Positions 15,899 to 24,064 of a DNA stretch of 36,543 bases are shown piece by piece (the stretch's first letter is position 1; every line of letters starts with the position of its first letter). Both the position numbers and the translations under genes were made by a program. This DNA comes from Fodinibacter sp038330415 (GTDB lineage Bacteria; Actinomycetota; Actinomycetes; Actinomycetales; Dermatophilaceae), in assembly GCA_038330415.1 (NCBI GenBank), contig JBBQNZ010000021.1, forward strand, positions 1 through 36,543. The letters run 5' to 3'. The notes under the pieces are model-generated. The model made no database searches, had not been told where the DNA came from, and saw nothing but the letters and a program-made list of their open reading frames with translations.

Positions 15899-17899
15899 TC
15901 AGCGCACCGCCCCGCCGAGTCCCACGTTGCTGTAGCTGGTCGGACCGCCGCGGGTGACCCACAGCCCGCCGTCGCTGCCGCGCCCGGCCATCAGGAAGCT
16001 GCCGTCGGGGCGCGAGACGAGGTCGCCGGCCGACGTCCACACCGCCGTGGTGGCGACCACGAGGGACCCACGCTGCACGACCGCCCGCCCGTCGGAGGCC
16101 GCGGTGACCGAGAGCCGGGCGTCGCCGGGCCAGGTGTCACCGAGGGCGCGGTCGGACCAGGCGGACATGCCGCCGGCCGCTCGGGCCCACCCGCCCAGCG
16201 CCGCGGTGGGGCTGAACGCGCGCTCGTAGCTCGCGCCGTCGGTGCCGCGCCCGCTCACGAGGATGACCTTGCGGGCGGGGTCGGCCGACGCCGACAGCCC
16301 GGAGGTGAACAGGCCACCGACGGACACCCAGCCGCTCCAGCGTTGCCCGTTCCAGTGCTGGCGCAGCGCCCTGCCCTGCGGCGAGACGGCGAACACGTCG
16401 AGCGTGCCGTCGCCGAGCGAGACCGCGTGCTGCGCGATGACGTTGCCGCCCAGGTTCGTCGACCCCACGCGTGGGCCGCCGCGGTACCAGGACTGCACCA
16501 CCGCGCCGGAGGCCAGGCGGGTGACGAGGTCGACCCGGCCGGCCGCCGACGACGTGGCCGAGGGGGCGTTCGTGGAGGTGACCCCCGCGGGGGTGTAGCC
16601 GCCCCACGTGCTGCCGTCGTTGGTGCTGCGCCGCATGGAGACATGGTCGCCGGTACTGCGCACGAACACGCTGACCTGCCTGCCGGTGCGGGCGAGTGTG
16701 ACGCCGGAGGGCGAGACGAGTGTGCCGGCGGAGAGCACGGGAGGCGTCGCGGTGGGCGCGATCCGCACGATGCGGTCGTTGGTGCCGTTCGACGTCGTGA
16801 AGTACAGGGCACCGTCCGGACCCTGCATCAGCGTGCGGATCCGCCCGAAGCCCTCGGCCTGGGCGAGCGCGGTGACCGCCACGACCCGGCTCGGGCCTGG
16901 CGTCGGGTTCATCCGCATCAGCGAGATGCCCTGGTCCTTGAGGAGGGCGACGGCGAGGGCGCCACGCCACGCCCCCCAGCGCGCGTCGGTGAGGAAGGCG
17001 GCGCCGCTGGTCGCGACGGTCGGGAACCCCGAGGTCCACATCGCCGGGCGCGCCGACGGGAACTTGGTGAGGTCGGTCATCGGGCTGGCCTCGTTGTACC
17101 CCGGGATGGGGTCCCAGCCGTAGTTCGCGCCGCGCACCACGAGGTTGACCTCGTCGTCGCGGTCGGTGCCGTGCTCGACCGACCACATCTCGTTGGTGCC
17201 GGGACGCGCGGCGAGGCCCTGCACGTTGCGGTGCCCGTAGTTGTAGACGTAGCGGGCGTTCCCGCCGCGGGCGACGAAGGGGTTGTCGGCGGGGATCGCG
17301 CCGTCCCAGCGCACCCGGAGCACCTTGCCGCCCAGCGAGGCGAGGTTCTGCGGGTTGGTGCCGACGGCGGCGTCGCCGGTGCCCACGTAGAGGTAGCCGT
17401 CGGTGCCGAAGCGCAGCCGGCAGCCCCCGTGCCGCCCGCTGCTCAGCGGCAGGCCGGTGACGACGGGGGCGCCGTCGGACGTCGCCGCGGTGTCGCTCGT
17501 CATCCGCCACCGCAGCACCCGGATGTCGAGGGCGCCGCCGCTCGCGTTCTGCACGGCCTGGCAGGTGTAGAAGCGCCGGTTGGTGGTGGATGCCGGGTCG
17601 GCCACGATGCCGAGCAGCCCGGACTCGCTGACGTTGAAGATCGCCGGGAAGCCGGCGATGGCAACCTGCTGCGGGGCGGCCGAGCCCCGCTTGCTCCAGA
17701 CCTGGCCCGCCTTCAGGTCGTACAGCATGAGGTCGGGCTCGACCCAGGTCAGGTCCCAGGGGTTGCTCAGGCCGCTGACCACGGTGGTCACCTGGATCGA
17801 CGGCTCGGCGGAGGCGCTGGGCGACGGCCCGGCGCCCAGGGCGAGGGCCAGGCCCAGCCCGACCACGGCGAGTGGGGAGAGACGGCGGGAGTGCGACAT
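15899..17899 (-). CDS. Secreted PQQ-type sugar dehydrogenase (GSDH) with C-terminal lectin-like propeller
   Basis: A 666-aa exported protein. Signal peptide 1-31 (RRLSPLAVVGLGLALALGAG...ASA). Residues ~35-410 form the glucose/sorbosone dehydrogenase propeller that oxidises aldoses with PQQ: LSNPWDLTW, ESGLLGIVADP, RHGGCRLRFGTDGYLYVGTGD, GKVLRVRWDG, YGHRNVQGLA, EHGTDRDDEVN and GANYGWDPIPGYNE are diagnostic. The remaining ~250 residues contain repeated segments of the type W.GW.SVGG..TSGLSAS, a sialidase/PLL-lectin-like propeller expected to bind glycans. ATG with GGAGG eight bases upstream. No PQQ synthesis genes are near, so the cofactor may be acquired. The exact sugar is unknown. Confidence 0.87.
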   Translation of the reverse strand: MSHSRRLSPLAVVGLGLALALGAGPSPSASAEPSIQVTTVVSGLSNPWDLTWVEPDLMLYDLKAGQVWSKRGSAAPQQVAIAGFPAIFNVSESGLLGIVADPASTTNRRFYTCQAVQNASGGALDIRVLRWRMTSDTAATSDGAPVVTGLPLSSGRHGGCRLRFGTDGYLYVGTGDAAVGTNPQNLASLGGKVLRVRWDGAIPADNPFVARGGNARYVYNYGHRNVQGLAARPGTNEMWSVEHGTDRDDEVNLVVRGANYGWDPIPGYNEASPMTDLTKFPSARPAMWTSGFPTVATSGAAFLTDARWGAWRGALAVALLKDQGISLMRMNPTPGPSRVVAVTALAQAEGFGRIRTLMQGPDGALYFTTSNGTNDRIVRIAPTATPPVLSAGTLVSPSGVTLARTGRQVSVFVRSTGDHVSMRRSTNDGSTWGGYTPAGVTSTNAPSATSSAAGRVDLVTRLASGAVVQSWYRGGPRVGSTNLGGNVIAQHAVSLGDGTLDVFAVSPQGRALRQHWNGQRWSGWVSVGGLFTSGLSASADPARKVILVSGRGTDGASYERAFSPTAALGGWARAAGGMSAWSDRALGDTWPGDARLSVTAASDGRAVVQRGSLVVATTAVWTSAGDLVSRPDGSFLMAGRGSDGGLWVTRGGPTSYSNVGLGGAVR

Positions 17900-18037
17900 C
17901 GGGCACCTCCAGGGCAGCATCCGGTGTTCGGCCGGCTCCAGCGAGCGTAAGTCCGTTGCGCGCCGACGGCGACCGGTGCGAGGCCGGAGGGAAGTGCTGC
18001 CGAGCGCGCCCCTCGAGGCGCGCGCTGCCTGCCCTTT

Positions 18038-18121
18038 CTCCCCGACTTCTCATGGCAACAGCCGGTCGACTCGCCGCTGTCGCGGCGTGTCGACCGGCTG
18101 CTGACCTACGAAGTCGGGGAG
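18038..18121 (-). terminator. 84-base nested perfect inverted repeat after citrate synthase
   Basis: Three nested pairs: CTCCCCGACTTC (18038-18049) with GAAGTCGGGGAG (18110-18121); CAGCCGGTCGAC (18059-18070) with GTCGACCGGCTG (18089-18100); CGCCGC (18072-18077) with GCGGCG (18082-18087). The outer pairs are separated from the inner by symmetric 9-base internal loops. It begins six bases past the citrate synthase stop and probably ends its transcript, but is far larger than a usual terminator. A related 84-base arrangement occurs at 21649-21732. Confidence 0.7.
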
Positions 18122-18127
18122 GAGGGG

Positions 18128-19264
18128 TCAGTGGGTGCGGAAGCCCTTGACGTCCTCGATGGGACGCGGACCGTGCCCGACGTAGCGCGCGCTGGGGCGG
18201 ATGAGCCGCCCGGCTCGCTTCTGCTCGAGGATGTGCGCCGACCAGCCGGCCGTGCGCGCTGAGACGAACAGCGGCGTCATCATGTCGCCCGGCACGTCGG
18301 CGAAGTCGAGCAGCACCGCAGCCCAGTAGTCGACGTTGGTCTCCATCCGGCGCTCTGGGTAGCGCTCGGCGAGCTCGGCGATGGCGGCCTTCTCGAGCTC
18401 GATGGCGACCTCGTAGCGGGGGGTCTGCAGGCGCTTGCAGGTGTCGCGCAGCACGGTGGCGCGCGGGTCGTAGGCACGGTAGACGCGGTGCCCGAAGCCC
18501 ATCAAGCGCTCCTTGCGATCGAGCACCTCCTTGACGTAGCGCCGGGCGTCGCCCATCTTCTCGACGCCCTCGATCATGTGCTGGGCCCGGCTCGGGGCGC
18601 CACCGTGCAGCGGGCCGGAGAGGGCGCCGATCGCCCCGGAGAGGCAGGCGGCAACGTCGGCACCGGTCGACGCGATGACCCGGGCGGTGAACGTCGATGC
18701 GTTCATGCCGTGCTCGGCCGCGGAGATGAAGTAGGAGTCGATCGCCTCGACGTGCTTGGGGTCGGGCTCGCCCCGCCAGCGGATCATGAACCGCTCGGCG
18801 ATGGTGCGGCCCTTGTCGACCTCGCTCTGCGGCACCATCGGCGTCGACTGCCCGTGGGCCGCCTGGCCGATGAACGACATCGCCATGACCGAGGCGCGGG
18901 CCAGGTTGTCGCGGGCCTCGTCGTCGTCGATGTCGAGCAGCGGCTTGAAGCCCCACATGGGGGCGAGCTGGGCGATGGCCGACTGCACGTCGACCCGGAT
19001 GTCGCCGCTGTGCACCGGCAGCGGGAACGGTTCCGCAGGGGGCAGGCCCGGGTCGAACTCGTCGTCGACGAGCAGCCCCCACACCTGGCCGAAGGAGACC
19101 CGACCGACGAGGTCGTTGATGTCGACCCCGCGGTAGCGCAGCGCGCCACCTTGCTTGTCGGGTTCCGCGATCTCGGACTCGAAGGCGACCACGCCCTCCA
19201 GGCCTGGCTGGAAGTCCGGGTCGCTCTCCGGGTGGGCCGTCCCGGTCTGTGCTGCGGTGCTCAT
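18128..19264 (-). CDS. citA: Citrate synthase 2
   Basis: Condenses oxaloacetate and acetyl-CoA to citrate, entering the TCA cycle. The 378-aa protein matches the shorter actinobacterial citrate synthase 2 rather than the ~430-aa GltA. Catalytic residues are H220 (SGPLHGGA), H259 (GFGHRVYRAYDPRA) and D312 (NVDYWAA); the substrate segment SAAEHGMNAS (181-190) is also intact. The ATG begins MSTAAQTG; an alternative upstream start adds 24 unconserved residues. It sits downstream of the NYN gene on the same strand and near pdxH and serC, a neighbourhood also found in other actinobacteria (from memory). Confidence 0.93.
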   Translation of the reverse strand: MSTAAQTGTAHPESDPDFQPGLEGVVAFESEIAEPDKQGGALRYRGVDINDLVGRVSFGQVWGLLVDDEFDPGLPPAEPFPLPVHSGDIRVDVQSAIAQLAPMWGFKPLLDIDDDEARDNLARASVMAMSFIGQAAHGQSTPMVPQSEVDKGRTIAERFMIRWRGEPDPKHVEAIDSYFISAAEHGMNASTFTARVIASTGADVAACLSGAIGALSGPLHGGAPSRAQHMIEGVEKMGDARRYVKEVLDRKERLMGFGHRVYRAYDPRATVLRDTCKRLQTPRYEVAIELEKAAIAELAERYPERRMETNVDYWAAVLLDFADVPGDMMTPLFVSARTAGWSAHILEQKRAGRLIRPSARYVGHGPRPIEDVKGFRTH

Positions 19265-19322
19265 GGGGTCCCCAATCGTCGCTCGTCGCCTTTGTCGGGC
19301 GGGCCCATTGTGCACGCCGCCG

Positions 19323-20300
19323 TCATCCGTTCCCACCGGCTGTCCCGTTGGTGGACGTCCCGGGCGCCCCGCGGCGGTCCCTGACCGCCATGTTCTGGCC
19401 GCCGGCGTCGCGGATGTCGAACACGTCGGTGGCCTCGAGGAGCTTGCTCAGCTTCGCGTAGCCGTAGTTGCGTGGGTCGAACGAGGACTGGTTGGAGATG
19501 TGGTTGCCGACCGTGCCGACCCGGGCCCAGCCCTCGTCGTCGGCGGCGCCCTCCACCGCCCGGCGCAGCAGTGCCACGAGCTTGCGGTCACCGCGCAGCT
19601 GGGCGCGGGTGGCGCGGGCCGGCGTCGAGTTCTGGGCGTGAACCTCGGTGGCGGCGGCGGCCTTCGTGGCCACCTTGGCGGTGGTCTTCCTCGCGGATGC
19701 CGTGGCCTTCGCGGCCGGTGGCGCGGTCGCCTCGGTCACCGTGCTCGTCGCCTTGGCCGTGGCCCGGCGCCGCTTGGTGGTGGGGGGCGCGGGCTCGTCG
19801 TCCGGGGACGCCACGGCATTCGCCGGTCCGGCATCCGGGAGGCCGGGCTCCGCCTGGCCGCTGGGGGAGGAGAGCCGGTTGAGCACGAGGAAGCGGGTGC
19901 AGGCGCTCTGGAACGGCTGCGGCGTCTTGGCGTCGCCGAAGCCGTAGACGTGGGCGCCGTGCTCGCGCAGGTGCATGACGAGCGGGGTGAAGTCGGCGTC
20001 GGAGGAGACCAGCGCGAAGGCGTCGGGGCGCTGGGTGTGCAGGATCTCGACGGCGTCGACGGCGAGGGCGATGTCGCTGGCGTTCTTGCCCTTGCTCGGG
20101 TCGAACTGCTGCACGGGGCGAATGGCGTTCTCGTGCAACACCTCTTGCCACGCCTTCAGGCCGGTCTTGGTCCAGTTGCCGTAGGCGCGGCGCACGTTGG
20201 TCTCGCCGAGCCGCGACAGCTCGCCCAGGATGACGTCGATGCGGGACGCCGTCGCGTTGTCGGCGTCGATGAGGAGCGCGATCTGCGCCGGCTTGTCCAT
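19323..20300 (-). CDS. NYN-domain (PIN-like) putative RNase with C-terminal OST-HTH/LOTUS domain
   Basis: A 325-aa protein. Residues 1-140 form the NYN/LabA-like domain (ALLIDADNA, YGNW, KGKNASDIALAVD, LVSSDADFTPLV), with acidic residues D12, D14, D76, D82, D101 and D103 placed for metal-dependent RNA cleavage. A low-complexity Ala/Thr/Lys linker covers ~145-225. The C-terminus (~228-312; LVALLRRAVEGAADDEGWARVGTVGNHISNQ...YGYAKLSKLLEATDVFDI) is an OST-HTH/LOTUS fold, an RNA-binding module. Start ATG is fixed by a leaderless promoter (TAGGGT six bases upstream). It is divergent from an MFS gene and upstream of citA. Target RNA unknown; function is inferred from domains. Confidence 0.88.
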   Translation of the reverse strand: MDKPAQIALLIDADNATASRIDVILGELSRLGETNVRRAYGNWTKTGLKAWQEVLHENAIRPVQQFDPSKGKNASDIALAVDAVEILHTQRPDAFALVSSDADFTPLVMHLREHGAHVYGFGDAKTPQPFQSACTRFLVLNRLSSPSGQAEPGLPDAGPANAVASPDDEPAPPTTKRRRATAKATSTVTEATAPPAAKATASARKTTAKVATKAAAATEVHAQNSTPARATRAQLRGDRKLVALLRRAVEGAADDEGWARVGTVGNHISNQSSFDPRNYGYAKLSKLLEATDVFDIRDAGGQNMAVRDRRGAPGTSTNGTAGGNG

Positions 20301-20306
20301 GGTCGG

Positions 20307-20312
20307 ACCCTA
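20307..20312 (-). promoter_or_regulatory. -10 hexamer of leaderless NYN-gene promoter
   Basis: On the minus strand TAGGGT ends six bases before the ATG. It shares a 64-bp divergent region with the MFS gene at 20365. Confidence 0.55.
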
Positions 20313-20352
20313 TGCCCGCACGGCTGGGAGCCGGCAGGTCGGCACCCTCGGG

Positions 20353-20358
20353 CACAAT
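20353..20358 (+). promoter_or_regulatory. -10 hexamer of leaderless MFS promoter
   Basis: CACAAT ends six bases before the GTG at 20365. Confidence 0.45.
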
Positions 20359-20364
20359 CACCGG

Positions 20365-21645
20365 GTGCTGCGCGCCAACCTGCCGGACCTCACCCCGCTG
20401 CGGGTGAACCCGTCTTACCGCAGGCTGTATACCGGCTTCACGCTCTCGAACGTCGGCTCGCAGATGGCCGTGGTCGCGATCGGGCTGCAGGTCTACGCGA
20501 TCACCGGGTCGACGGCGTCGGTCGGGCTCGTGGGGTTCTTCGCGCTGGTGCCACTGGTGGCGTTCGGGCTCTACGGGGGCTCGCTGTCCGACCACCACGA
20601 CCGGCGGCTCGTCGCGCTCGTCGCCAACCTGGTGGCGTGGGGGACCTCGATCGCCTGCGCCCTCCAAGCCTGGCTGGGGAACGAGAACGTCTGGGTGCTC
20701 TACCTGCTCGTCGCCGTCTGGAACGGTGCGTTCGGGGTGAGCTCGCCGGCGCGGCAGAGCATCTACCCCCGCATCCTGCCCCGCGAGCAGCTGCCGGCCG
20801 CCAACGCCCTGGGGGTCTTCGCGATGTCCACCGCGATGATGGTGGGGCCGCTGATGGCCGGGCTGCTCGTCGACTGGGGCGGGTTCGCCACGGCCTACAC
20901 GGTCGACGCGCTCGTCACCCTGGCTGCGCTGTGGGGGCTGTGGCGCCTGCAGCCCCTGCCGCCCGAGGCGCACGCCGAGGGGGAGGCGAAGCGGGCCGGG
21001 CTCGCGTCGGTGCTCGACGGCTTTCGCTTCCTTCGGGGTGCGCCCAACGTGCGGATGACGTTCGTGGCCGACATCGCCGCGATGCTGCTGGCCCAGCCGC
21101 GGGTGCTCTTCCCCGCGGCGGGCGCCGTCATCCTCGGCGGGGGCGCGCGCACGGTGGGCTACCTCTACGCCGCGGCTGCGCTCGGGGCCGTGCTGGCGAC
21201 GCTCACGTCGGGCCGGCTCGGCGGGGTGCGGCGGCAGGGCCTGGCGATCATGGTGAGCATCGTCGGCTGGGGGGTGGGCATCATCGGCCTCGGGCTCGCC
21301 CTGCTCGGCGCGAACGGCTGGCTCACCCCGACCCAGGCGCTGTGGGGGGCGCTGGTCGCCATGGCCTTCGCCGGTGCGGCCGACGCCGTGAGCGCCGTCT
21401 TCCGCACCACGATCCTGCAGTCGGCCGCGCCCGACCGGATGCGCGGGCGCCTGCAGGGGGTCTTCATCGTGGTGGTGGCCGGGGGCCCGCGGGTCGGCGA
21501 GCTGCTCGGCGGCGCGGTGGCCGAGCGGGTCGGTGAGGGCTGGACCGCGGTGTGGGGCGGCATCGCCTGCATCGTCACCATCGGGCTGCTGTCGCTGCGC
21601 CAGCCGGGGTTCCTGCGCTACGACGCCCGTCACCCCACCCCCTGA
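20365..21645 (+). CDS. MFS transporter (EntS/MFS_3-like)
   Basis: A 426-aa transporter of about 12 helices. The N-terminus (LTPLRVNPSYRRLYTGFTLSNVGSQM) and SPARQSIYPRILPREQLPAANAL in the helix 4-5 region are typical of the same MFS_3 exporter group as the gene at 11741, and the helix 2-3 loop GGSLSDHHDRRLVAL is the A motif. GTG start fixed by the leaderless promoter; the frame upstream runs into the divergent NYN gene. Substrate unknown. A strong stem-loop follows the stop. Confidence 0.88.
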   Translation: MLRANLPDLTPLRVNPSYRRLYTGFTLSNVGSQMAVVAIGLQVYAITGSTASVGLVGFFALVPLVAFGLYGGSLSDHHDRRLVALVANLVAWGTSIACALQAWLGNENVWVLYLLVAVWNGAFGVSSPARQSIYPRILPREQLPAANALGVFAMSTAMMVGPLMAGLLVDWGGFATAYTVDALVTLAALWGLWRLQPLPPEAHAEGEAKRAGLASVLDGFRFLRGAPNVRMTFVADIAAMLLAQPRVLFPAAGAVILGGGARTVGYLYAAAALGAVLATLTSGRLGGVRRQGLAIMVSIVGWGVGIIGLGLALLGANGWLTPTQALWGALVAMAFAGAADAVSAVFRTTILQSAAPDRMRGRLQGVFIVVVAGGPRVGELLGGAVAERVGEGWTAVWGGIACIVTIGLLSLRQPGFLRYDARHPTP

Positions 21646-21672
21646 CGCCTCCCCGACCTTGTAGGGGAGGCG
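21646..21672 (+). terminator. Stem-loop terminator after the MFS gene
   Basis: CGCCTCCCC (21646-21654) pairs perfectly with GGGGAGGCG (21664-21672) around a 9-base loop; it starts one base after the TGA. Confidence 0.65.
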
Positions 21673-21732
21673 CCGGGCAACACGCCGCGCAGCACCCGTT
21701 TCCGGCGGCGTCTCGTCTGGAAAGTCAGGGAG
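21649..21732. repeat. Second 84-base inverted-repeat element related to 18038-18121
   Basis: CTCCCCGACCTT (21649-21660) faces AAAGTCAGGGAG (21721-21732), pairing at 10 of 12 positions plus two GT wobbles. ACGCCGC/GCGGCGT (21682-21688/21705-21711) form an inner stem. End sequences and total length match the element after citA, though the interiors differ. Confidence 0.4.
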
Positions 21733-21744
21733 CCCGGCACGACA

Positions 21745-21750
21745 TACGAT
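21745..21750 (+). promoter_or_regulatory. -10 hexamer of leaderless pdxH promoter
   Basis: TACGAT ends six bases before the ATG at 21757. Confidence 0.55.
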
Positions 21751-21756
21751 CCGACG

Positions 21757-22503
21757 ATGAGCGACGGACGGATCGAGGACGACGGCAGCGCGCGACCGGC
21801 ATCCACGGAGGTCGGCGGCGGTCGCCCGGCATCCCCCCGCGTCGACTATGACGGTGACGGCCTCACCGAGCAGGCGCTGCTCGAGACGCCCTACGCCCAG
21901 GCGCGGGCCTGGGTCGACGATGCCGTGGCCCGGGCGGAGGTAAGCCGCGACGTCTTCGAGCCGCTGGCGATCTCGGTCGCAACCGTCGACGGCAGCGGGC
22001 GCCCGAACGTGCGCACCGTGCTGATGCGCTTCTTCGACGAGCGCGGCCCGGGCTTCGTCACAGCCCTGACGTCGACCAAGGGGCGCGAGCTCACCAGGAA
22101 CTCGGCGGTGGCGGCAGCCCTGACCTGGCCGGCGATGTACCGCGCAATTCGGTTCCGCGGGACCGCGATCGAGGTGGAGCGCGAGGAGGTCGAGCAGTAC
22201 TTCGACTCACGACCCTGGGCGTCGCGCATCTCGGCGTGGGCCTCGCGGCAGTCCGAGCCGATCGGCTCCCGGCGCGAGCTCGAGGCGCAGTACACGGCGC
22301 GGGCGGCGGCCTTCCCCGACCGCGGTGGAGACGACGACGTGCCGGTGCCCGACTTCTGGGGCGGCTTCCGGATCGTGCCCGATGAGGTCGAGTTCTGGGC
22401 GGGCCGGCGCAACCGGCTGCACGACCGCCTGGTGTTCACCCGCACCGGTGAGGGCGACCTCGGCGATGCCGCCTCGTGGGAGGTATCGCGCCGCCAGCCC
22501 TGA
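21757..22503 (+). CDS. pdxH: Pyridoxamine 5'-phosphate oxidase
   Basis: FMN enzyme oxidising pyridoxine/pyridoxamine phosphate to pyridoxal phosphate. The 248-aa protein has a ~28-residue polar lead, then EPLAISVATVDGSGRPNVRTVLMRFFDERGPGFVT (FMN/substrate strands), STKGRELTRN, the PWASRISAWASRQSEPI segment, and the C-terminal signature VEFWAGRRNRLHDRLVF with the substrate-binding RLH. The very end (WEVSRRQP) keeps the family's terminal R..P pattern. The ATG is fixed by the leaderless promoter. It supplies the cofactor used by SerC a few kb away. It converges with the SDR gene. Confidence 0.93.
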   Translation: MSDGRIEDDGSARPASTEVGGGRPASPRVDYDGDGLTEQALLETPYAQARAWVDDAVARAEVSRDVFEPLAISVATVDGSGRPNVRTVLMRFFDERGPGFVTALTSTKGRELTRNSAVAAALTWPAMYRAIRFRGTAIEVEREEVEQYFDSRPWASRISAWASRQSEPIGSRRELEAQYTARAAAFPDRGGDDDVPVPDFWGGFRIVPDEVEFWAGRRNRLHDRLVFTRTGEGDLGDAASWEVSRRQP

Positions 22504-22529
22504 CCACCGTGCACTAAGTCGTGGTCAGG
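22499..22529. terminator. Small bidirectional stem-loop spanning two stop codons
   Basis: CCTGACCAC (22499-22507) and GTGGTCAGG (22521-22529) are perfect 9-bp arms around a 13-base loop, and include the stop codons of both convergent genes. Confidence 0.55.
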
Positions 22530-23310
22530 TGGGGTCGCGGTGCACCTTGTGGGGCGCGGCCTGCACCCGCGGCTTGACCACCAGCAGGTCGATGTTGACG
22601 TGGGCCGGACGGGTCGCCATCCAGACGATGGCGTCGGCGACGTCCTCGGCGACCAGCGGCTGGGGCACCCCGGCGTACACGGCATCCGCGCGCTCCTGGT
22701 CACCGGCGAACCGGGTCAGTGAGAACTCGTCGGTGCGCACCATCCCGCGCGCCACGAGGGTGATGCGCACCGGCTGGTCGACCAGCTCCAGGCGCAGCGT
22801 CTCGGTCATCACGTGCACGCCGTGCTTGGCCACCGTGTAGCCACCGCCGCCCTCGTAGGCGAGGAACCCGGCGATCGAGCCGACGTTGACCACGACCCCC
22901 TCGCCGTCGGCCGCGACCAGCGCCGGCAGCAGGGCCTTGGTGACCCGCAGGGTGCCGAGCACGTTGGTGGCGTACATCTGCTGCCACAGGTCGACATCCG
23001 CCTGCGCCACCGGCTCCAGGCCGAGCGCGCCACCGGCGTTGTTGACCAGCACGTGCACCCGCTCGCCGGCCGCGGCCACGAGCCGGGCGACGTCGTCGTC
23101 GTCGGTGACGTCGCACGCCACGGCCACCCCGCCGATCTCGGCGGCCAGCGCCTCGACCCGCTCGGCCCGCCGCGCCGCGCACACGACCCGGAAGCCCTGC
23201 GCCGCCAGCAGCCGCGCGGTCGCGGCGCCGATGCCGCTGCTCGCGCCGGTGACGACGGCGACCCGGGTGCCGGGCCCGGCCGTGCTCGAGAGTTGCGATG
23301 TCGAGGTCAT
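22525..23310 (-). CDS. Short-chain dehydrogenase/reductase
   Basis: A 261-aa NAD(P)-dependent classical SDR. Rossmann motif TGASSGIG (21-28), NNAG (90-93), catalytic S145 (VGSIAG), Y158 and K162 (YTVAK). The basic residues after strand 2 (AARRAERV) favour NADP. It resembles the 3-hydroxy acid/clavaldehyde dehydrogenase branch (YdfG-like), but the substrate is not readable. The C-terminus (VVKPRVQAAPHKVHRDPT) is typical of that branch. ATG overlaps the upstream hotdog-like gene's stop (ATGA), with AAGGA nine bases upstream, so the two form one operon. Confidence 0.9.
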   Translation of the reverse strand: MTSTSQLSSTAGPGTRVAVVTGASSGIGAATARLLAAQGFRVVCAARRAERVEALAAEIGGVAVACDVTDDDDVARLVAAAGERVHVLVNNAGGALGLEPVAQADVDLWQQMYATNVLGTLRVTKALLPALVAADGEGVVVNVGSIAGFLAYEGGGGYTVAKHGVHVMTETLRLELVDQPVRITLVARGMVRTDEFSLTRFAGDQERADAVYAGVPQPLVAEDVADAIVWMATRPAHVNIDLLVVKPRVQAAPHKVHRDPT

Positions 23311-24032
23311 GGCCGGTCCTTGGGTCGGATGGTGGTGGGGTCGACGGCGATCCAGGTCGCCTCGGCGCGGGCCAGCAGCGCGCCCTCGGGCGAGAACAGC
23401 GCCGAGCCGGAGTGGTGCTTGCGCCCCTCGCTGCCGCGCTGCCAGGCGAGCACGACGTGCGGCTCGCCCACCTCGGGCAGCGCCAGCACCCGGGCGGTCA
23501 TCGTGCCGAGCACCATCGGGCGCCCCGCGATGCCGGCCGACCAACCGCCGGGGCAGTCGAGCGCGGCCCAGACGAGCGGCCCGGTCACCTCCTGCGGCAC
23601 CCACGTCGCGGCATACCGGCCGGTGCCGTCGTCGAGCGGCCCGGGCCGCAGGCACAGGCCGTCGCCGGGGTCGCGGCCGGTGCCACAGGCGAAGCAGGTG
23701 GGGAACGGGTGGTCGGCCAGCCCCTCGAAGCGGCCCTCCGCGGCTCGCGCCTGCTCGAGGGTCACCGTCGGCGGCAGCTCCCCCGCGAGGTCGGCGGATG
23801 CCGTGCCGCTCGCGACCAGGTGCCCGTGGTCGAGCAGCCGCAGCATCAGGCCGTCGGCCGGCTCGGCCTCCAGGGCCATCGGCCGGTCGAGCGGCGGCGG
23901 GCTCGCCAGCCGCACGGTGACGGCCGGGCGCGCCGCGGTGGTGGGCACGTGGGCTGCGACCGTGCCGCAGACCCAGCCGCCGTTGCCGGACTCGGGGGGC
24001 CCGCAGTAGCGGTGGGGGATGCTGATCTCCAC
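23307..24032 (-). CDS. Hotdog-fold thioesterase-like protein
   Basis: A 241-aa protein resembling the double-hotdog acyl-CoA thioesterase-like proteins of actinobacteria. Recognisable pieces are HRYCGPPESGNGGW near the N-terminus, FPTCFACGTGRDPGDGL (a CxxC turn), and VWAALDCPGGWSA. The last ~60 residues (LALPEVGEPHVVLAWQRGSEGRKHHSGSALFSPEGALLARAEATWIAV) form the final hotdog strands. No experimental substrate is known to me. GTG start is fixed by TAGGTT six bases upstream. It overlaps the SDR start by four bases and is divergent from an MFS gene across a perfect 22-bp palindrome. Confidence 0.75.
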   Translation of the reverse strand: MEISIPHRYCGPPESGNGGWVCGTVAAHVPTTAARPAVTVRLASPPPLDRPMALEAEPADGLMLRLLDHGHLVASGTASADLAGELPPTVTLEQARAAEGRFEGLADHPFPTCFACGTGRDPGDGLCLRPGPLDDGTGRYAATWVPQEVTGPLVWAALDCPGGWSAGIAGRPMVLGTMTARVLALPEVGEPHVVLAWQRGSEGRKHHSGSALFSPEGALLARAEATWIAVDPTTIRPKDRP

Positions 24033-24038
24033 GTCGCC

Positions 24039-24044
24039 AACCTA
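24039..24044 (-). promoter_or_regulatory. -10 hexamer of leaderless hotdog-gene promoter
   Basis: On the minus strand TAGGTT ends six bases before the GTG start. Confidence 0.55.
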
Positions 24045-24064
24045 CCCAGAGGAGGGCTCCCAGG

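Noticed and set aside
14573..17950. Plus-strand open frame of over 1100 codons opposite serC and the sugar dehydrogenase gene
   Set aside because: Composition is Arg/Gly/Ala/Val-rich with no domain, and it is antisense to two clear enzymes; a high-GC shadow frame.
16137..19082. Minus-strand open frame of about 980 codons overlapping citA and the sugar dehydrogenase
   Set aside because: Arg/Pro/His-rich low-complexity translation in a wrong frame of real genes on the same strand.
19155..21536. Long plus-strand open frame across citA, NYN and MFS genes
   Set aside because: Crosses three well-supported genes in other frames; no family resemblance.
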